Shown: one piece after another, positions 35,902 through 44,511 of the stretch
How positions within the stretch are numbered: position 1 is the stretch's first letter
Layout of the letters: the number at the start of each line of letters is the position of its first letter
NCBI GenBank assembly: GCA_964626685.1
Contig: CAZVJY010000008.1
Location: 1 to 64,000 of the forward strand
Direction of reading: 5' to 3'
DNA: 64,000 bases
Origin: RGEC01 sp964626685
Lineage (GTDB): Bacteria; Bacteroidota; Bacteroidia; NS11-12g; UBA955
Made by a program: the position numbers and the translations under genes
Notes under the pieces: generated by a model
What the model was told of the DNA's origin: nothing
The model's database searches: none
The model's input: only the letters and a program-made list of their open reading frames with translations

Positions 35902-36150
35902 TTACTTTTTGCCGTAGCGCTTCATGAACTTGTCGATACGTCCTGCTGTATCTACGAGCTGCTGCTTACCGGTGTAGAAGGGGTGAGATTTGTCTGAAAT
36001 TTCAAGCTTAAAAAGAGGGTATTCGTTGCCATCTTCCCACTTGATGGTTTCTTTGGTTTCTACACAACTGCGTACCAAAAAGGCATGATCGCAGCTCATG
36101 TCTTTGAAAACAACCGGACGAAAATTCTTGGGATGTATATCGGGTTTCAT
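35902..36150 (-). CDS. rpmE2: 50S ribosomal protein L31, type B
   Basis: The 82-residue protein opens MKPDIHPKNFRPVVFKDMS and has the HPFYTG motif of L31. It lacks the CxxC zinc-binding pairs of the classical form and carries the longer loop of type B, the zinc-independent version. It is monocistronic, with a perfect -7 element 25 nt upstream of the ATG and a strong terminator. Confidence 0.97.
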   Translation of the reverse strand: MKPDIHPKNFRPVVFKDMSCDHAFLVRSCVETKETIKWEDGNEYPLFKLEISDKSHPFYTGKQQLVDTAGRIDKFMKRYGKK

Positions 36151-36175
36151 GATAATTCTGTTCGTTTTGGGGGTG

Positions 36176-36183
36176 CAAATATA
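36176..36183 (-). promoter_or_regulatory. -7 promoter element of rpmE2
   Basis: The minus strand reads TATATTTG (exact), 25 nt before the ATG. Confidence 0.6.
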
Positions 36184-36216
36184 AGAAAAAATATTGAAAT
36201 AAACAAAGACAAACGG

Positions 36217-38442
36217 TTAATTTCCAAGTTCGTCCACATCCAGTTCTCCGCCCCGGTCAGCTTCCCCGTTTTCACCGCAGTCCATGGTCATATTGCTCAT
36301 GTTTTCCGGTGGTTCCGGCATATCGGTATTGATATTGAGATTTTTATCGGCCTGAGCCTGTTTCATAAAAATACCATAAATAGGCAATGCCATCAGTGCG
36401 CCCTGTCCAATCCAGCCGTTTCTGAAACGCACTGAAGGGTCGTCTGCACCCACCCATACGCTGCAAACCAAGCCTTTGGTTACGCCCATAAACCATCCAT
36501 CGGCGCTGCCCTGGGTAGTTCCGGTCTTACCGCCGATATGTCCGGTCAGGCCATACTTTCCGCGCAGGTAACTGCCAGTACCAAAGTCCACAACCCCTTT
36601 CAGCATGCTAAACATGAGGTATGCCTTTTCTTCACTGAGTACCTGGTCGTGTTCGGGTGTGCCGAATTCTTCCAGCACGTTGCCATTTTTATCTTCAATG
36701 CGCGTGATGTAGGTGGGTTTAATCCAAAGACCTTTATTCACAAAGGCAGTATAGGCGCTTGCCATTTCAAACGGGCTAAGTTCCATGGTGCCGAGGCAAA
36801 TGCTGGGAACAGGCGGTATCCTGTTCTTTTCAATGCCTACCCTTTCTGCAAATTTGATAACCATCTGCGGAGCTTCATCTCCCAGTGATTTCATAATCTG
36901 TGCCGTGATTAGGTTATCAGACAGAGCCAGGCCTTTTGCCATGGTAAATTCACCGCCTTCCTTGCCATCGCTGTTTCTGGGGCTCCACAGTTCGCCGTTT
37001 GCGCCTTCAAAGGTGGTTCTTTCCCTTGGGAACAAGGTACATGGACTGTATTTGTTGATATCCATGGCGGTGGCGTATACAATGGGCTTGAAAGTAGATC
37101 CAACCTGTCTTCTCGCATGAATATTCACATGGTCATATTTGAAAAATTTGTGATTTATTCCACCCACCCAGGCCTTCACATGGCCTGTTTCCGGTTCTAC
37201 CGCCACAAAACCTGCATGAAGGAACTTTTTAATATATTTCATGCTATCATAAGGGCTCATGGTGGTGTCCTTTTCGCCTTTCCAGGTGAAAATGGTCATG
37301 CGGATGGGTTTCTTCAATTCTGCCATGGCGGCCTTGTCATCGCCATTGAATTTTTCTTTTAGCGATTGGTATCTCTCAGTTCTTCTAAGGGCATTTTCAA
37401 TAAAGTCGGGAATAACGGTCCAGTCACTAATTTTTCGCCAAGGAGCATCTTTTCCCCAGGTTTGATAAAACTGTTTCTGCAAATCAGCCATGTGCTGTTC
37501 CACTGCATTTTCTGCATACTTCTGCATGCGGCTGTCGAGGGTGGTGTATATCCTTAATCCACTGCGGTATAGATTGTGGCCGTTCTTTTTGCACCAGTCC
37601 TTCATGAATTCGGCCAGCTGATCGCGGAAATAGATGGCAGGTCCCTCATTGTCAACCCTTTTGTAATCCAGTTTAACGTTTTTTTCACGGATGCTTTCAT
37701 AGGTACCTTGATCCAGTTTTCCGTATTTCACCATTTGTTTCAGCACCACATTTCTGCGTTCTTTTGAATTTTCCGGGTTCAGGCGCGGATTGTAAAGGCT
37801 CGTGGCTTTGAGCATCCCAATCAGTACCGCAGCTTCTTCCACCTTCAGTTCAGCCGGTTTTTTATTAAAGAACTCACGGCTTGCAGCATCAATTCCCCAG
37901 CTTATTCCCGAAAAGGGAACAGTATTGAGGTACATGGTGATAATTTCATCTTTGGTAAAACGCCTTTCCAGCCTGATGGCAATAATCCATTCCTTGAATT
38001 TTTGCATCAGACGGGTGATTTTCATTTTGGGCTTGTTGTAGATGCTGAAGAGATTTTTGGCAAGCTGTTGGGTAATGGTGCTTGCACCGCCGTCCCGCCC
38101 CATTCTGATTAATGCCCTGGCTGTGCCTTTGGCGTCAATACCCGAGTGGTCGTAGAAACGGATGTCTTCGGTGGCAATGAGTGCATCGTATACGCATTGC
38201 GCAATTTGGTCATATTTTATGTTGGTGCGGTTTTCAAGAAAATAGGTTCCAAGAATCTCGCCATCGGCAGAATACACCACTGAGCTTTGCGCACTTCTGG
38301 GATTTTCGAGTTCCTTGATATCCGGCATTTCCCCGAATAGACCAAAATTTACCAGCAGAAAGAAAACGATAATCATCATGAAAACTCCCAGCAGGAACTT
38401 CCAAAATTTGTCAATTAAAAAGTAACCTGAGCTATCTGCCAT
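36217..38442 (-). CDS. Bifunctional penicillin-binding protein 1A
   Basis: This class A PBP polymerises and cross-links peptidoglycan in the periplasm. Its 741 residues contain an N-terminal membrane helix (about 12-33), a GT51 domain with EDIRFYDHSG (catalytic Glu near residue 91) and GGASTITQQLAKN, and a transpeptidase domain with STFK (Ser near 447), SDN (near 508) and KTGT (near 639). All active-site motifs are intact. The acidic, Asp/Glu-rich tail is ordinary for the group. It is followed on the same strand by rpmE2 and preceded by the SprE/PorW gene, 20 bp away, so PBP1A may be read from the upstream gene as well as from its own TATATTCG element. Confidence 0.95.
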   Translation of the reverse strand: MADSSGYFLIDKFWKFLLGVFMMIIVFFLLVNFGLFGEMPDIKELENPRSAQSSVVYSADGEILGTYFLENRTNIKYDQIAQCVYDALIATEDIRFYDHSGIDAKGTARALIRMGRDGGASTITQQLAKNLFSIYNKPKMKITRLMQKFKEWIIAIRLERRFTKDEIITMYLNTVPFSGISWGIDAASREFFNKKPAELKVEEAAVLIGMLKATSLYNPRLNPENSKERRNVVLKQMVKYGKLDQGTYESIREKNVKLDYKRVDNEGPAIYFRDQLAEFMKDWCKKNGHNLYRSGLRIYTTLDSRMQKYAENAVEQHMADLQKQFYQTWGKDAPWRKISDWTVIPDFIENALRRTERYQSLKEKFNGDDKAAMAELKKPIRMTIFTWKGEKDTTMSPYDSMKYIKKFLHAGFVAVEPETGHVKAWVGGINHKFFKYDHVNIHARRQVGSTFKPIVYATAMDINKYSPCTLFPRERTTFEGANGELWSPRNSDGKEGGEFTMAKGLALSDNLITAQIMKSLGDEAPQMVIKFAERVGIEKNRIPPVPSICLGTMELSPFEMASAYTAFVNKGLWIKPTYITRIEDKNGNVLEEFGTPEHDQVLSEEKAYLMFSMLKGVVDFGTGSYLRGKYGLTGHIGGKTGTTQGSADGWFMGVTKGLVCSVWVGADDPSVRFRNGWIGQGALMALPIYGIFMKQAQADKNLNINTDMPEPPENMSNMTMDCGENGEADRGGELDVDELGN

Positions 38443-38449
38443 ACTTACG

Positions 38450-38457
38450 CGAATATA
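38450..38457 (-). promoter_or_regulatory. -7-like element of the PBP1A gene, 7 nt from the ATG
   Basis: The minus strand reads TATATTCG, a TAnnTTnG variant, with seven bases to the ATG. It lies within the last bases of the upstream gene's spacer. Confidence 0.42.
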
Positions 38458-38462
38458 CCACG

Positions 38463-41048
38463 TTACCGCAATTTTCCGCGGAAGAATTCCATGTAGGCGT
38501 TAATTCTGTTGCTGGAGGCAAGGGTTAGGTAGTTGGTTTTAGAAATCCAGGCCATTTCAAACTCGAATAAACCTTTGGCAGCAAAAATTTCCGGCTTTTT
38601 TTCAATGAATGAAAGGTATTCTTTGGCTTTATCCGGTTTGCTGAAATTGGACACGCTTATGTAAACAGTGGTACCGGAAGCCCTGGCCGGACTTACTTCC
38701 AGGTTTTCAAAAATAAAATTCTCCTTGTTAAAGTCATTTAGCGTGGCCCTGATCATATTGGTGTTGCTGCCTTTTTGGAATACCAGCAGGTAAAACAGTT
38801 CTTCCTTGCCATCCCAGGTTTTCCAAAGATTACCATCGCCCACTGTGGAATTATCTTTTTCTTTATCCGGATTTTTATCTGCTGATGCCTGTTTGATTCG
38901 CTCCCAAGCCTCCATGGTACTTTGTGCCTGCTGGGCCACAGGAGTAGACGGGTAATCCTGAATAATCTGTTTGAGGATATCTATGCCTTTATCCGTGCTG
39001 CCTGTTTTGATGAGGCAAACAGCATGCAGGTAGTCAAATCTGGACTGATAGGCGTTTCCAGTGTGTTTTCGGTCTGCTTCCATTTTCAAAGCAATGGCAT
39101 CCGTGCACTTTTCTTCTTCAGAAAGTCTGTATACCTTTTCATACAGTTCTTCAATTATCCGTAGTTCCGAAATCTGCTCGTTGTTGCGCTTGTCATCCTG
39201 TTTGCCTTCCAGCAGCTTCAGGTAAAGGGAATTAGGAAATTTATCAGCCAGTAGCTGTTTGTTTTTGTTAAAATCGCTGTTGCGTCCGGCAGCCCGGTGG
39301 ATTTTTGCCATTTCGAAGTAAACCTGTGCTTCGTATTGTGTTTTGGGATAGGTTTTCAGCAAAGCCTCATACCAGCGCAAAGCTTCCTTTTCTTCCAGCA
39401 GTTGATTTTGGTATATGCCGGCAGCCATAAACATGGATTCCTCCATGCGGGTGCGGGCATTTTTTCTTGCCTCTGCCGTAAATGGAATGTCTTTATAGTA
39501 TTTGCGTCTGTCCGCGGATATCTCTTCTGGTATACCTTGCACAGGTTCATCGTCTTTTTTGGTAGCGGAATCTTTCGTGGTTGTTGTTACTGTCTCTATA
39601 ACTTTCTTGGCGTTGATTCTCCAGTAGTCACGATTTACTCTGGTGCCCCAGTAATTTTGGAACTCCTGTGCCGATTTGGCCCGCATGGCGGCGCTGTAAA
39701 AGGGGAATGATCCGCTGGCTGCGATAGGGTCACTTCCTGTTGGCGGGGGGGCTGTCGGGGGAGGAGCAGGCTGGTTTTTCAGTTTTTCAGCTTGTTTTTT
39801 CTCAATTTCAATGAGGTTGTCAATGCATTTTTCTCTAAAAGCCGGATCTGTTGCCATGCGCAGCAGGCTATCTTCACGCTTGATGGTAAGAAGGTGTCGG
39901 AGGAGGTCGGTCAGCTGTGCGCTTTTTTGAGAAAGGCGCTCATAATCAGGGTGCTTTTCGTCAAGTTTCTTGTTTGCAGAATCATAGTACAATCCTGCGT
40001 TTTCATAATTTCTTTTCTGGTAGTAAAAATCGCCGACAGCAAGGTAGGTAGTTGTCATCTGCGCATTGTCGGTTATGGATTTTCTTAAAGACTGATTGAA
40101 TTGGTAAAGTGCCTTTTCTTCGTTCCCTGCCCTAAGTTCGTTTAATCCCATTCGGTAATGAATTTGCCCGTAATACTCAATGTTCTTGTCATCGCGAAGC
40201 ATTTTCTTCAGTATGGAATTTACTTTTGCATAGCGACCGCCCTGGTCTGCAACAAGTTGTGCAAGCTGAATTCTCGAATTGAAAGCCATGTCATATGGCG
40301 GATTCATTTTGATTACCTTTTCATAATGCCTGGCTGCTTCCTCTGTTTTTTTGAGATCGGCGCTAACTTGTGCCAGCGAGAAATGAAGCCTGTAGCGTTC
40401 CATTTTGCCTTTGGAAAGGGGCAGGGCTTTGGCTAGATACTCATGTGCCTGCACCATTTTCCCCTCTTTCAGGTAAACTGCGGCAAGGGCTTTGTACAAA
40501 TCAGCTCTGAGTGATTTTGGAAACTCTTTATCCTGAAAAAGGCTGCGGGCAAGGTTTTCTGCCTCCACGTACTTTTTTCGCTGATACAATGTCTGATAAA
40601 TCCACAGTTTAGCACTGTATTGAATGACAGGATCCTTGTAGTTGGTATGCACAAAATTAAAAAGGTCTTCTGCCGCAACAAAATCGCCTTTCATAAAGTA
40701 GGCTTTCCCCATAAGCAGATAGGCGTCATCGACCCAGCGGCTTCGGGGGTGTTTGTCTATCATGGTACTGACCTTTTTAACAACCTCGTCCATGGTAGCC
40801 TGATTTCCCTTCAGTGATTCTGCTGCGCCATAGTTGTAAAGCTCTATGAAACTCCTGTAATCGTCTTTGTAATTTTCACGCAGGGTTAACACCGTTTCAT
40901 TCCACTTGTCCTCAGCATTGAAGAACATGTTGTAGTGCGCTGTGGTGTTATGCCATGCCTTGCCCAGCGCCGTGTCGCTGTTTTTGCATGAATGCAGCAA
41001 GGCAATGCCGGCCGGTATTGCCAAAATGAAAATTCTTTGCAGGCGCAT
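38463..41048 (-). CDS. sprE: SprE/PorW-type TPR lipoprotein of gliding motility and type IX secretion
   Basis: The 861-residue protein has a lipoprotein signal (MRLQRIFILAIPAGIALLHSC, Cys21), the SprE-like opening AWHNTTAHYNMFFNAEDKW, and many TPR-type helical pairs up to about residue 460. A Pro-rich linker, further TPR repeats and a C-terminal alpha/beta region follow. In Flavobacterium SprE and in Porphyromonas PorW are needed for type IX secretion, PorW linking the secretion machinery to other envelope parts. The ATG at 41048 is chosen; the longer frame to 41180 adds 44 residues ahead of a perfect signal peptide and overlaps the divergent gene. It indicates that the organism has a type IX system elsewhere. 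Confidence 0.86.
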   Translation of the reverse strand: MRLQRIFILAIPAGIALLHSCKNSDTALGKAWHNTTAHYNMFFNAEDKWNETVLTLRENYKDDYRSFIELYNYGAAESLKGNQATMDEVVKKVSTMIDKHPRSRWVDDAYLLMGKAYFMKGDFVAAEDLFNFVHTNYKDPVIQYSAKLWIYQTLYQRKKYVEAENLARSLFQDKEFPKSLRADLYKALAAVYLKEGKMVQAHEYLAKALPLSKGKMERYRLHFSLAQVSADLKKTEEAARHYEKVIKMNPPYDMAFNSRIQLAQLVADQGGRYAKVNSILKKMLRDDKNIEYYGQIHYRMGLNELRAGNEEKALYQFNQSLRKSITDNAQMTTTYLAVGDFYYQKRNYENAGLYYDSANKKLDEKHPDYERLSQKSAQLTDLLRHLLTIKREDSLLRMATDPAFREKCIDNLIEIEKKQAEKLKNQPAPPPTAPPPTGSDPIAASGSFPFYSAAMRAKSAQEFQNYWGTRVNRDYWRINAKKVIETVTTTTKDSATKKDDEPVQGIPEEISADRRKYYKDIPFTAEARKNARTRMEESMFMAAGIYQNQLLEEKEALRWYEALLKTYPKTQYEAQVYFEMAKIHRAAGRNSDFNKNKQLLADKFPNSLYLKLLEGKQDDKRNNEQISELRIIEELYEKVYRLSEEEKCTDAIALKMEADRKHTGNAYQSRFDYLHAVCLIKTGSTDKGIDILKQIIQDYPSTPVAQQAQSTMEAWERIKQASADKNPDKEKDNSTVGDGNLWKTWDGKEELFYLLVFQKGSNTNMIRATLNDFNKENFIFENLEVSPARASGTTVYISVSNFSKPDKAKEYLSFIEKKPEIFAAKGLFEFEMAWISKTNYLTLASSNRINAYMEFFRGKLR

Positions 41049-41108
41049 GAATGAATTCAGGCTTAAAAACGATATTTTCGTATTTTTATTTCCCAACGGC
41101 ACAATATT

Positions 41109-41480
41109 ATGAGCAAAGGACGCAAAATTATGGCTAAACTGAGAAATAAGTATCGTTTGGTGCTGCTGAATGATACCCATTTCGGAGAAGTTTTTTCCAT
41201 CCGCCTTACTCCTTTGAACCTGCTTATGTTGCTAAGCTCTGTTTTTCTGACATTTGTCCTCATTATTTACCTGCTACTTTCATTTACCCCTGCCAAGCGT
41301 CTGGTACCCGGATTTGGCAATACCAATAACCGAGAGGCAATGATGGAACTAAATCAGCGGGTAGAAGATCTAAGCAGGGAACTTCAGAACAAGCAGATCA
41401 AGATTGACGCCCTCAACGATATGCTTTCCGATAAAGAGAAAAAATTTGACAGCACATCGGTTCGACGCAAAGGAAATTGA
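41109..41480 (+). CDS. Membrane anchor resembling the N-terminus of an M23 peptidase, peptidase domain absent
   Basis: This 123-residue protein has a basic start, a sequence KLRNKYRLVLLNDTHFGE, one membrane helix (about 36-60), FTPAKRLVPGF, and a coiled coil. This matches the amino end of the LytM/M23 endopeptidases that neighbour bactofilin genes in Bacteroidota, but the chain stops before any HxxxD or HxH metal-binding motif. No peptidase reading frame follows; bactofilin starts 39 bp later. It may be a stand-alone scaffold or the remnant of a truncated gene. The ATG at 41130 is an alternative start. Confidence 0.7.
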   Translation: MSKGRKIMAKLRNKYRLVLLNDTHFGEVFSIRLTPLNLLMLLSSVFLTFVLIIYLLLSFTPAKRLVPGFGNTNNREAMMELNQRVEDLSRELQNKQIKIDALNDMLSDKEKKFDSTSVRRKGN

Positions 41481-41503
41481 CTTCTATTGTGTAAATTTGA
41501 TGG

Positions 41504-41511
41504 TATATTTG
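41504..41511 (+). promoter_or_regulatory. -7 promoter element of bactofilin and the ATP synthase operon
   Basis: TATATTTG (exact) ends seven bases before the bactofilin ATG. A second exact copy, TAAATTTG, lies at 41492-41499. Confidence 0.6.
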
Positions 41512-41518
41512 CAGTCCC

Positions 41519-41953
41519 ATGTTTTCTACAAATCAATCAGGCAAACAAGGCAAAAAAGAGCCTGCTGCCGTCAATAACTTACTCAATATAATCGGTCCCG
41601 GCACCAAGCTTAAGGGAGATCTGGTCTCCGAAGGTGATTTTCGGGTGGATGGAATCATAGAAGGTCATGTAACGGTGAAGCAGAGGCTGGTGCTTGGAGA
41701 AGGCGGCAGTATTACCGGCGACATTGATGCACGAGATGCAACTATTGCAGGATTTATTAAAGGAAACCTCACCGTTTCTGAAACATTGGTGTTAAAATCA
41801 AACTCCAAAATAGACGGGGATATTGCCACCGGTAAAATTGTGATTGAAAGTGGTGCTTCCTTTAACGGTCGTTGCAGCATGAACGCCCATATTACCCAGG
41901 TTACTACAAAACCCGTAACCCATGGATCCGAAGAAAACGGACAGCCCTCTTAA
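41519..41953 (+). CDS. Bactofilin (polymer-forming cytoskeletal protein)
   Basis: The 144-residue protein has the bactofilin beta-helix core of regularly spaced Gly, Ile and Val residues (about 25-115: GTKLKGDLVSEGDFRVDGII and following turns), flanked by short disordered ends. Bactofilins form nucleotide-independent filaments on the inner membrane that position cell-wall enzymes. The gene lies between the M23-type anchor and atpZ, overlapping atpZ by 32 bp, so it heads the ATP synthase operon. Confidence 0.93.
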   Translation: MFSTNQSGKQGKKEPAAVNNLLNIIGPGTKLKGDLVSEGDFRVDGIIEGHVTVKQRLVLGEGGSITGDIDARDATIAGFIKGNLTVSETLVLKSNSKIDGDIATGKIVIESGASFNGRCSMNAHITQVTTKPVTHGSEENGQPS

Positions 41954-42137
41954 AAAAACAAACAGTTTTTACCGCTACAGCAGTCTTGCACTGCAAATGA
42001 TATTGACCATTTTATTGTTTGTAGCCGGTGGATTCTATCTGGATAAATGGCTAAAACCAACATTTCCCTGGTTTACTTTAATTTTTACACTCGCAGGGGT
42101 ATTTGGTTCACTGTATGCCGCCATCCGTAAGTTATAA
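41922..42137 (+). CDS. AtpZ/AtpI family ATP synthase accessory protein
   Basis: The 71-residue protein has two membrane helices (about 24-42 and 48-67) with the short GGFYLDKWL connection of the AtpZ/AtpI family. These proteins help c-ring assembly or magnesium supply for the ATP synthase. Its ATG lies 32 bp inside the bactofilin gene, so the two are translationally linked. Confidence 0.86.
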   Translation: MDPKKTDSPLKKTNSFYRYSSLALQMILTILLFVAGGFYLDKWLKPTFPWFTLIFTLAGVFGSLYAAIRKL

Positions 42138-42145
42138 CTAAAAAA

Positions 42146-42532
42146 ATGAAATCTTATATTAAAGGATTAACCTTAATTACTGCAGCGATGTCGCTGGCTG
42201 TTTTTATTTATAACCTGGTCTCTGCTCCGGTAATTCCCGCATATGGCTATTTTGGTATTCTTTTTCTTTCCGGTCTCACCCTATTCATACATCAGTTTAC
42301 CTACGGAAATCCAAACAACGAACCTGCAAAAACCATCAGGCGTATGATGGTTGGTAGCATGCTCAGGATGATTATGGCTATTTTGTTTTTGCTGATTACA
42401 CTGATTTCATTCAAACCTGTGAACATACCTTTCGTAATTTTATACATACTTGTTTTTTCCATTTTAATGGTGTTTGAAATTTACAGTATTCGTTGTAAAT
42501 TGCGCCCCGATTCAAAAGACCGCTCCAAATAA
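42146..42532 (+). CDS. Four-helix membrane protein in the ATP synthase operon
   Basis: The 128-residue protein has four predicted membrane helices (about 8-27, 32-50, 68-90 and 94-115) and a basic tail. It occupies the position of AtpI-like accessory proteins between atpZ and atpB, eight bases after one and four before the other. I cannot name a specific family, but the context makes an ATP synthase assembly role likely. Confidence 0.8.
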   Translation: MKSYIKGLTLITAAMSLAVFIYNLVSAPVIPAYGYFGILFLSGLTLFIHQFTYGNPNNEPAKTIRRMMVGSMLRMIMAILFLLITLISFKPVNIPFVILYILVFSILMVFEIYSIRCKLRPDSKDRSK

Positions 42533-42536
42533 GCAA

Positions 42537-43631
42537 ATGCCCTATTTTTCAGTACTTTTCAGCATCAGCAGACTTCAGAAATTTTTCTTGTCAGTGCTTT
42601 TTTATGCTTTTTGCGCCGTTTCAGGATATGCTTCTGCAGACCATGCCGAGGCACATAATGCCGAAAAAAATGCCCATGCTGAGCAAAAAATGGACCCAGG
42701 AAAGATGATTCTTGAGCATATTTCCGATGCACATGATTGGCATTTATGGGGTCATACGTCTATTCCGCTCCCCGTTATCTTGTATACCGAAAGCAAAGGA
42801 CTGACTGTTTTTTCAAGTTCCAAATTCAATCATGGACATGACGCGTATCTCGGTTTCCGCCTGAATGAGAAAAACCAGGTTGTATGGGATGATGCCAACA
42901 GCCATGAAGCAATATATGACTTTAGTATTACCAAAAACGTGCTTGCCATGTTCATTGCTGTGATCGTGCTCGTTTTGGTTATGCTAAGCATGGCTGGTTC
43001 CTACGCCAAGCGTAAAGGCCTTGCTCCAAAAGGGTTGCCTAACCTGATTGAGCCATTGATTGTGTTCTTGAGAGATGAAGTGGCAAAATCCTCTATCGGT
43101 CCCAAATACGAAAGGTTTATGCCCCTGCTTCTCAGCATATTCTTCTTCATTTTCGTAAACAACCTGATGGGGCTTATCCCCATATTCCCCGGAGGAGCCA
43201 ACGTGACCGGTAACATCGCTGTTACCATGGTTTTGGCTCTGGTGGTTTTCATTACAGTTAATTTCAGCGGCAACAAGTATTACTGGAAACATATTTTTGC
43301 TCCTGATGTGCCCAAGGCCATGTATATTATTATCGTTCCCATTGAAATTCTGGGTGTGATTCTAAAGCCTTTTGTATTGATGCTCCGTTTATTTGCCAAC
43401 ATAACAGCAGGGCACATCATCATTCTAGGATTCTTTAGTCTTATCTTCATTTTTGGTGCCATGAACACCGGTATGGGGTATGCCGTGAGTCCGCTTTCAG
43501 TTGGTTTTACATTATTCATGAGCTTTTTGGAATTGCTGGTTGCATTCCTGCAGGCTTTTGTATTCACGTTGCTCACTGCTATATATATAGGTATGGCGGT
43601 AGAAGAGCATCATCACGCACAACACCACTAA
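42537..43631 (+). CDS. atpB: ATP synthase F0 subunit a
   Basis: Subunit a forms the proton half-channels beside the c-ring. The 364-residue form is longer than in E. coli because of a Bacteroidota-type N-terminal extension: a signal-like helix, then a His/Ala/Glu-rich periplasmic segment (ADHAEAHNAEKNAHAE). The essential arginine is Arg284 in MLRLFANITAG. The ATG at 42537 is chosen; an upstream start at 42474 would lie inside the preceding gene. Confidence 0.96.
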   Translation: MPYFSVLFSISRLQKFFLSVLFYAFCAVSGYASADHAEAHNAEKNAHAEQKMDPGKMILEHISDAHDWHLWGHTSIPLPVILYTESKGLTVFSSSKFNHGHDAYLGFRLNEKNQVVWDDANSHEAIYDFSITKNVLAMFIAVIVLVLVMLSMAGSYAKRKGLAPKGLPNLIEPLIVFLRDEVAKSSIGPKYERFMPLLLSIFFFIFVNNLMGLIPIFPGGANVTGNIAVTMVLALVVFITVNFSGNKYYWKHIFAPDVPKAMYIIIVPIEILGVILKPFVLMLRLFANITAGHIIILGFFSLIFIFGAMNTGMGYAVSPLSVGFTLFMSFLELLVAFLQAFVFTLLTAIYIGMAVEEHHHAQHH

Positions 43632-43658
43632 TTAAATAAACAATAAAATCAATTCACT

Positions 43659-43931
43659 ATGAGTTTAATGACCACTCTTCTCCAAGCTGCTACCGACGCA
43701 AAGGTTGCTGCTGCAAGTTTCAGTAAAATGGGTGCCGCTATCGGTGCCGGGTTGGCTGCTATCGGTGCCGGTATCGGTATCGGTCGTATCGGCGGAAGCG
43801 CTATGGACGGCATTGCACGTCAGCCTGAAGCATCAGGCGATATACGTGCCAACATGATTGTAGCTGCTGCACTTATCGAAGGTGCTGTGTTCTTTGCAAT
43901 CGTTGTTTGTCTGCTGATTCTGTTCCTTTAA
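43659..43931 (+). CDS. atpE: ATP synthase F0 subunit c
   Basis: The 90-residue protein forms the rotating ring: two membrane helices joined by the polar loop ARQPEA. The ion-binding carboxylate is Glu74 in ALIEGAVFF. The residues after it are Gly and Ala instead of the Ser/Thr pair of sodium enzymes, so proton coupling is expected. A strong hairpin follows the stop codon. Confidence 0.97.
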   Translation: MSLMTTLLQAATDAKVAAASFSKMGAAIGAGLAAIGAGIGIGRIGGSAMDGIARQPEASGDIRANMIVAAALIEGAVFFAIVVCLLILFL

Positions 43932-43940
43932 TTCTATTCG

Positions 43941-43970
43941 GGTTGCCCGCCCAGGCGGGCAACCTTTTTT
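43941..43970 (+). terminator. Perfect terminator-like hairpin between atpE and atpF
   Basis: GGTTGCCCGCC and GGCGGGCAACC pair perfectly over 11 bp around a two-base loop (or 10 bp with a four-base loop) and are followed by six T. It sits ten bases after atpE inside an otherwise continuous operon. It would end part of the transcripts or protect the 3' end of an atpE-containing mRNA, raising subunit c output relative to the F1 genes. Confidence 0.85.
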
Positions 43971-43990
43971 AAAAAAGAAATACCAAAAAC

Positions 43991-44500
43991 ATGGAGTTAG
44001 TAACCCCTGCCTTAGGCTTAGTATTCTGGATGCTTGTAACATTTTCGTTGTTGCTTTTCATCCTCAAAAAATTTGCATGGAAACCCATCCTTACATCAAT
44101 GAAGGAAAGGGAAGAAACCATTGAAAAATCATTGCAGGAGGCGGCCAATGCGCGCGCTGAGATGCAAAAACTCAATCAGCAGAATGAAAGTCTGCTGGCA
44201 GAGGCCCGTGCTGAAAGAGAAGCCATTCTCAAGGAAGCACGCGAAATCAAAGAAAAAATTGTAAGTGAGGCCAAGTCCACAGCCGATGAAGAGGCTAAGC
44301 GACTGATCGCACGTGCAAACGACGAAATAAACAACCAGAAAAATGCTGCTTTGGATGAACTGAAAAAAGAAGTGGCTCAATTTTCACTGCAGATTGCCCA
44401 GAAACTGGTGGAAAAAGAATTGGAAAACAATGAGGCTCAGAAAGCCCTTATTGCTTCTCAGCTCAGCAAACTGGATCAGCAACAAAAAGCAACCGCCTAA
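43991..44500 (+). CDS. atpF: ATP synthase F0 subunit b
   Basis: The 169-residue stator protein has one N-terminal membrane helix (about 8-26) and a long, charged, Ala/Glu/Lys-rich helix that forms the peripheral stalk. It is a single b type, with no b' gene seen. It lies between the intercistronic hairpin and atpH. Confidence 0.95.
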   Translation: MELVTPALGLVFWMLVTFSLLLFILKKFAWKPILTSMKEREETIEKSLQEAANARAEMQKLNQQNESLLAEARAEREAILKEAREIKEKIVSEAKSTADEEAKRLIARANDEINNQKNAALDELKKEVAQFSLQIAQKLVEKELENNEAQKALIASQLSKLDQQQKATA

Positions 44501-44511
44501 GCATTACTTTC

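Noticed and set aside
41049..41180. A longer amino end of the SprE/PorW-like protein
   Set aside because: The 44 extra residues precede a perfect lipoprotein signal and overlap the divergent anchor gene.
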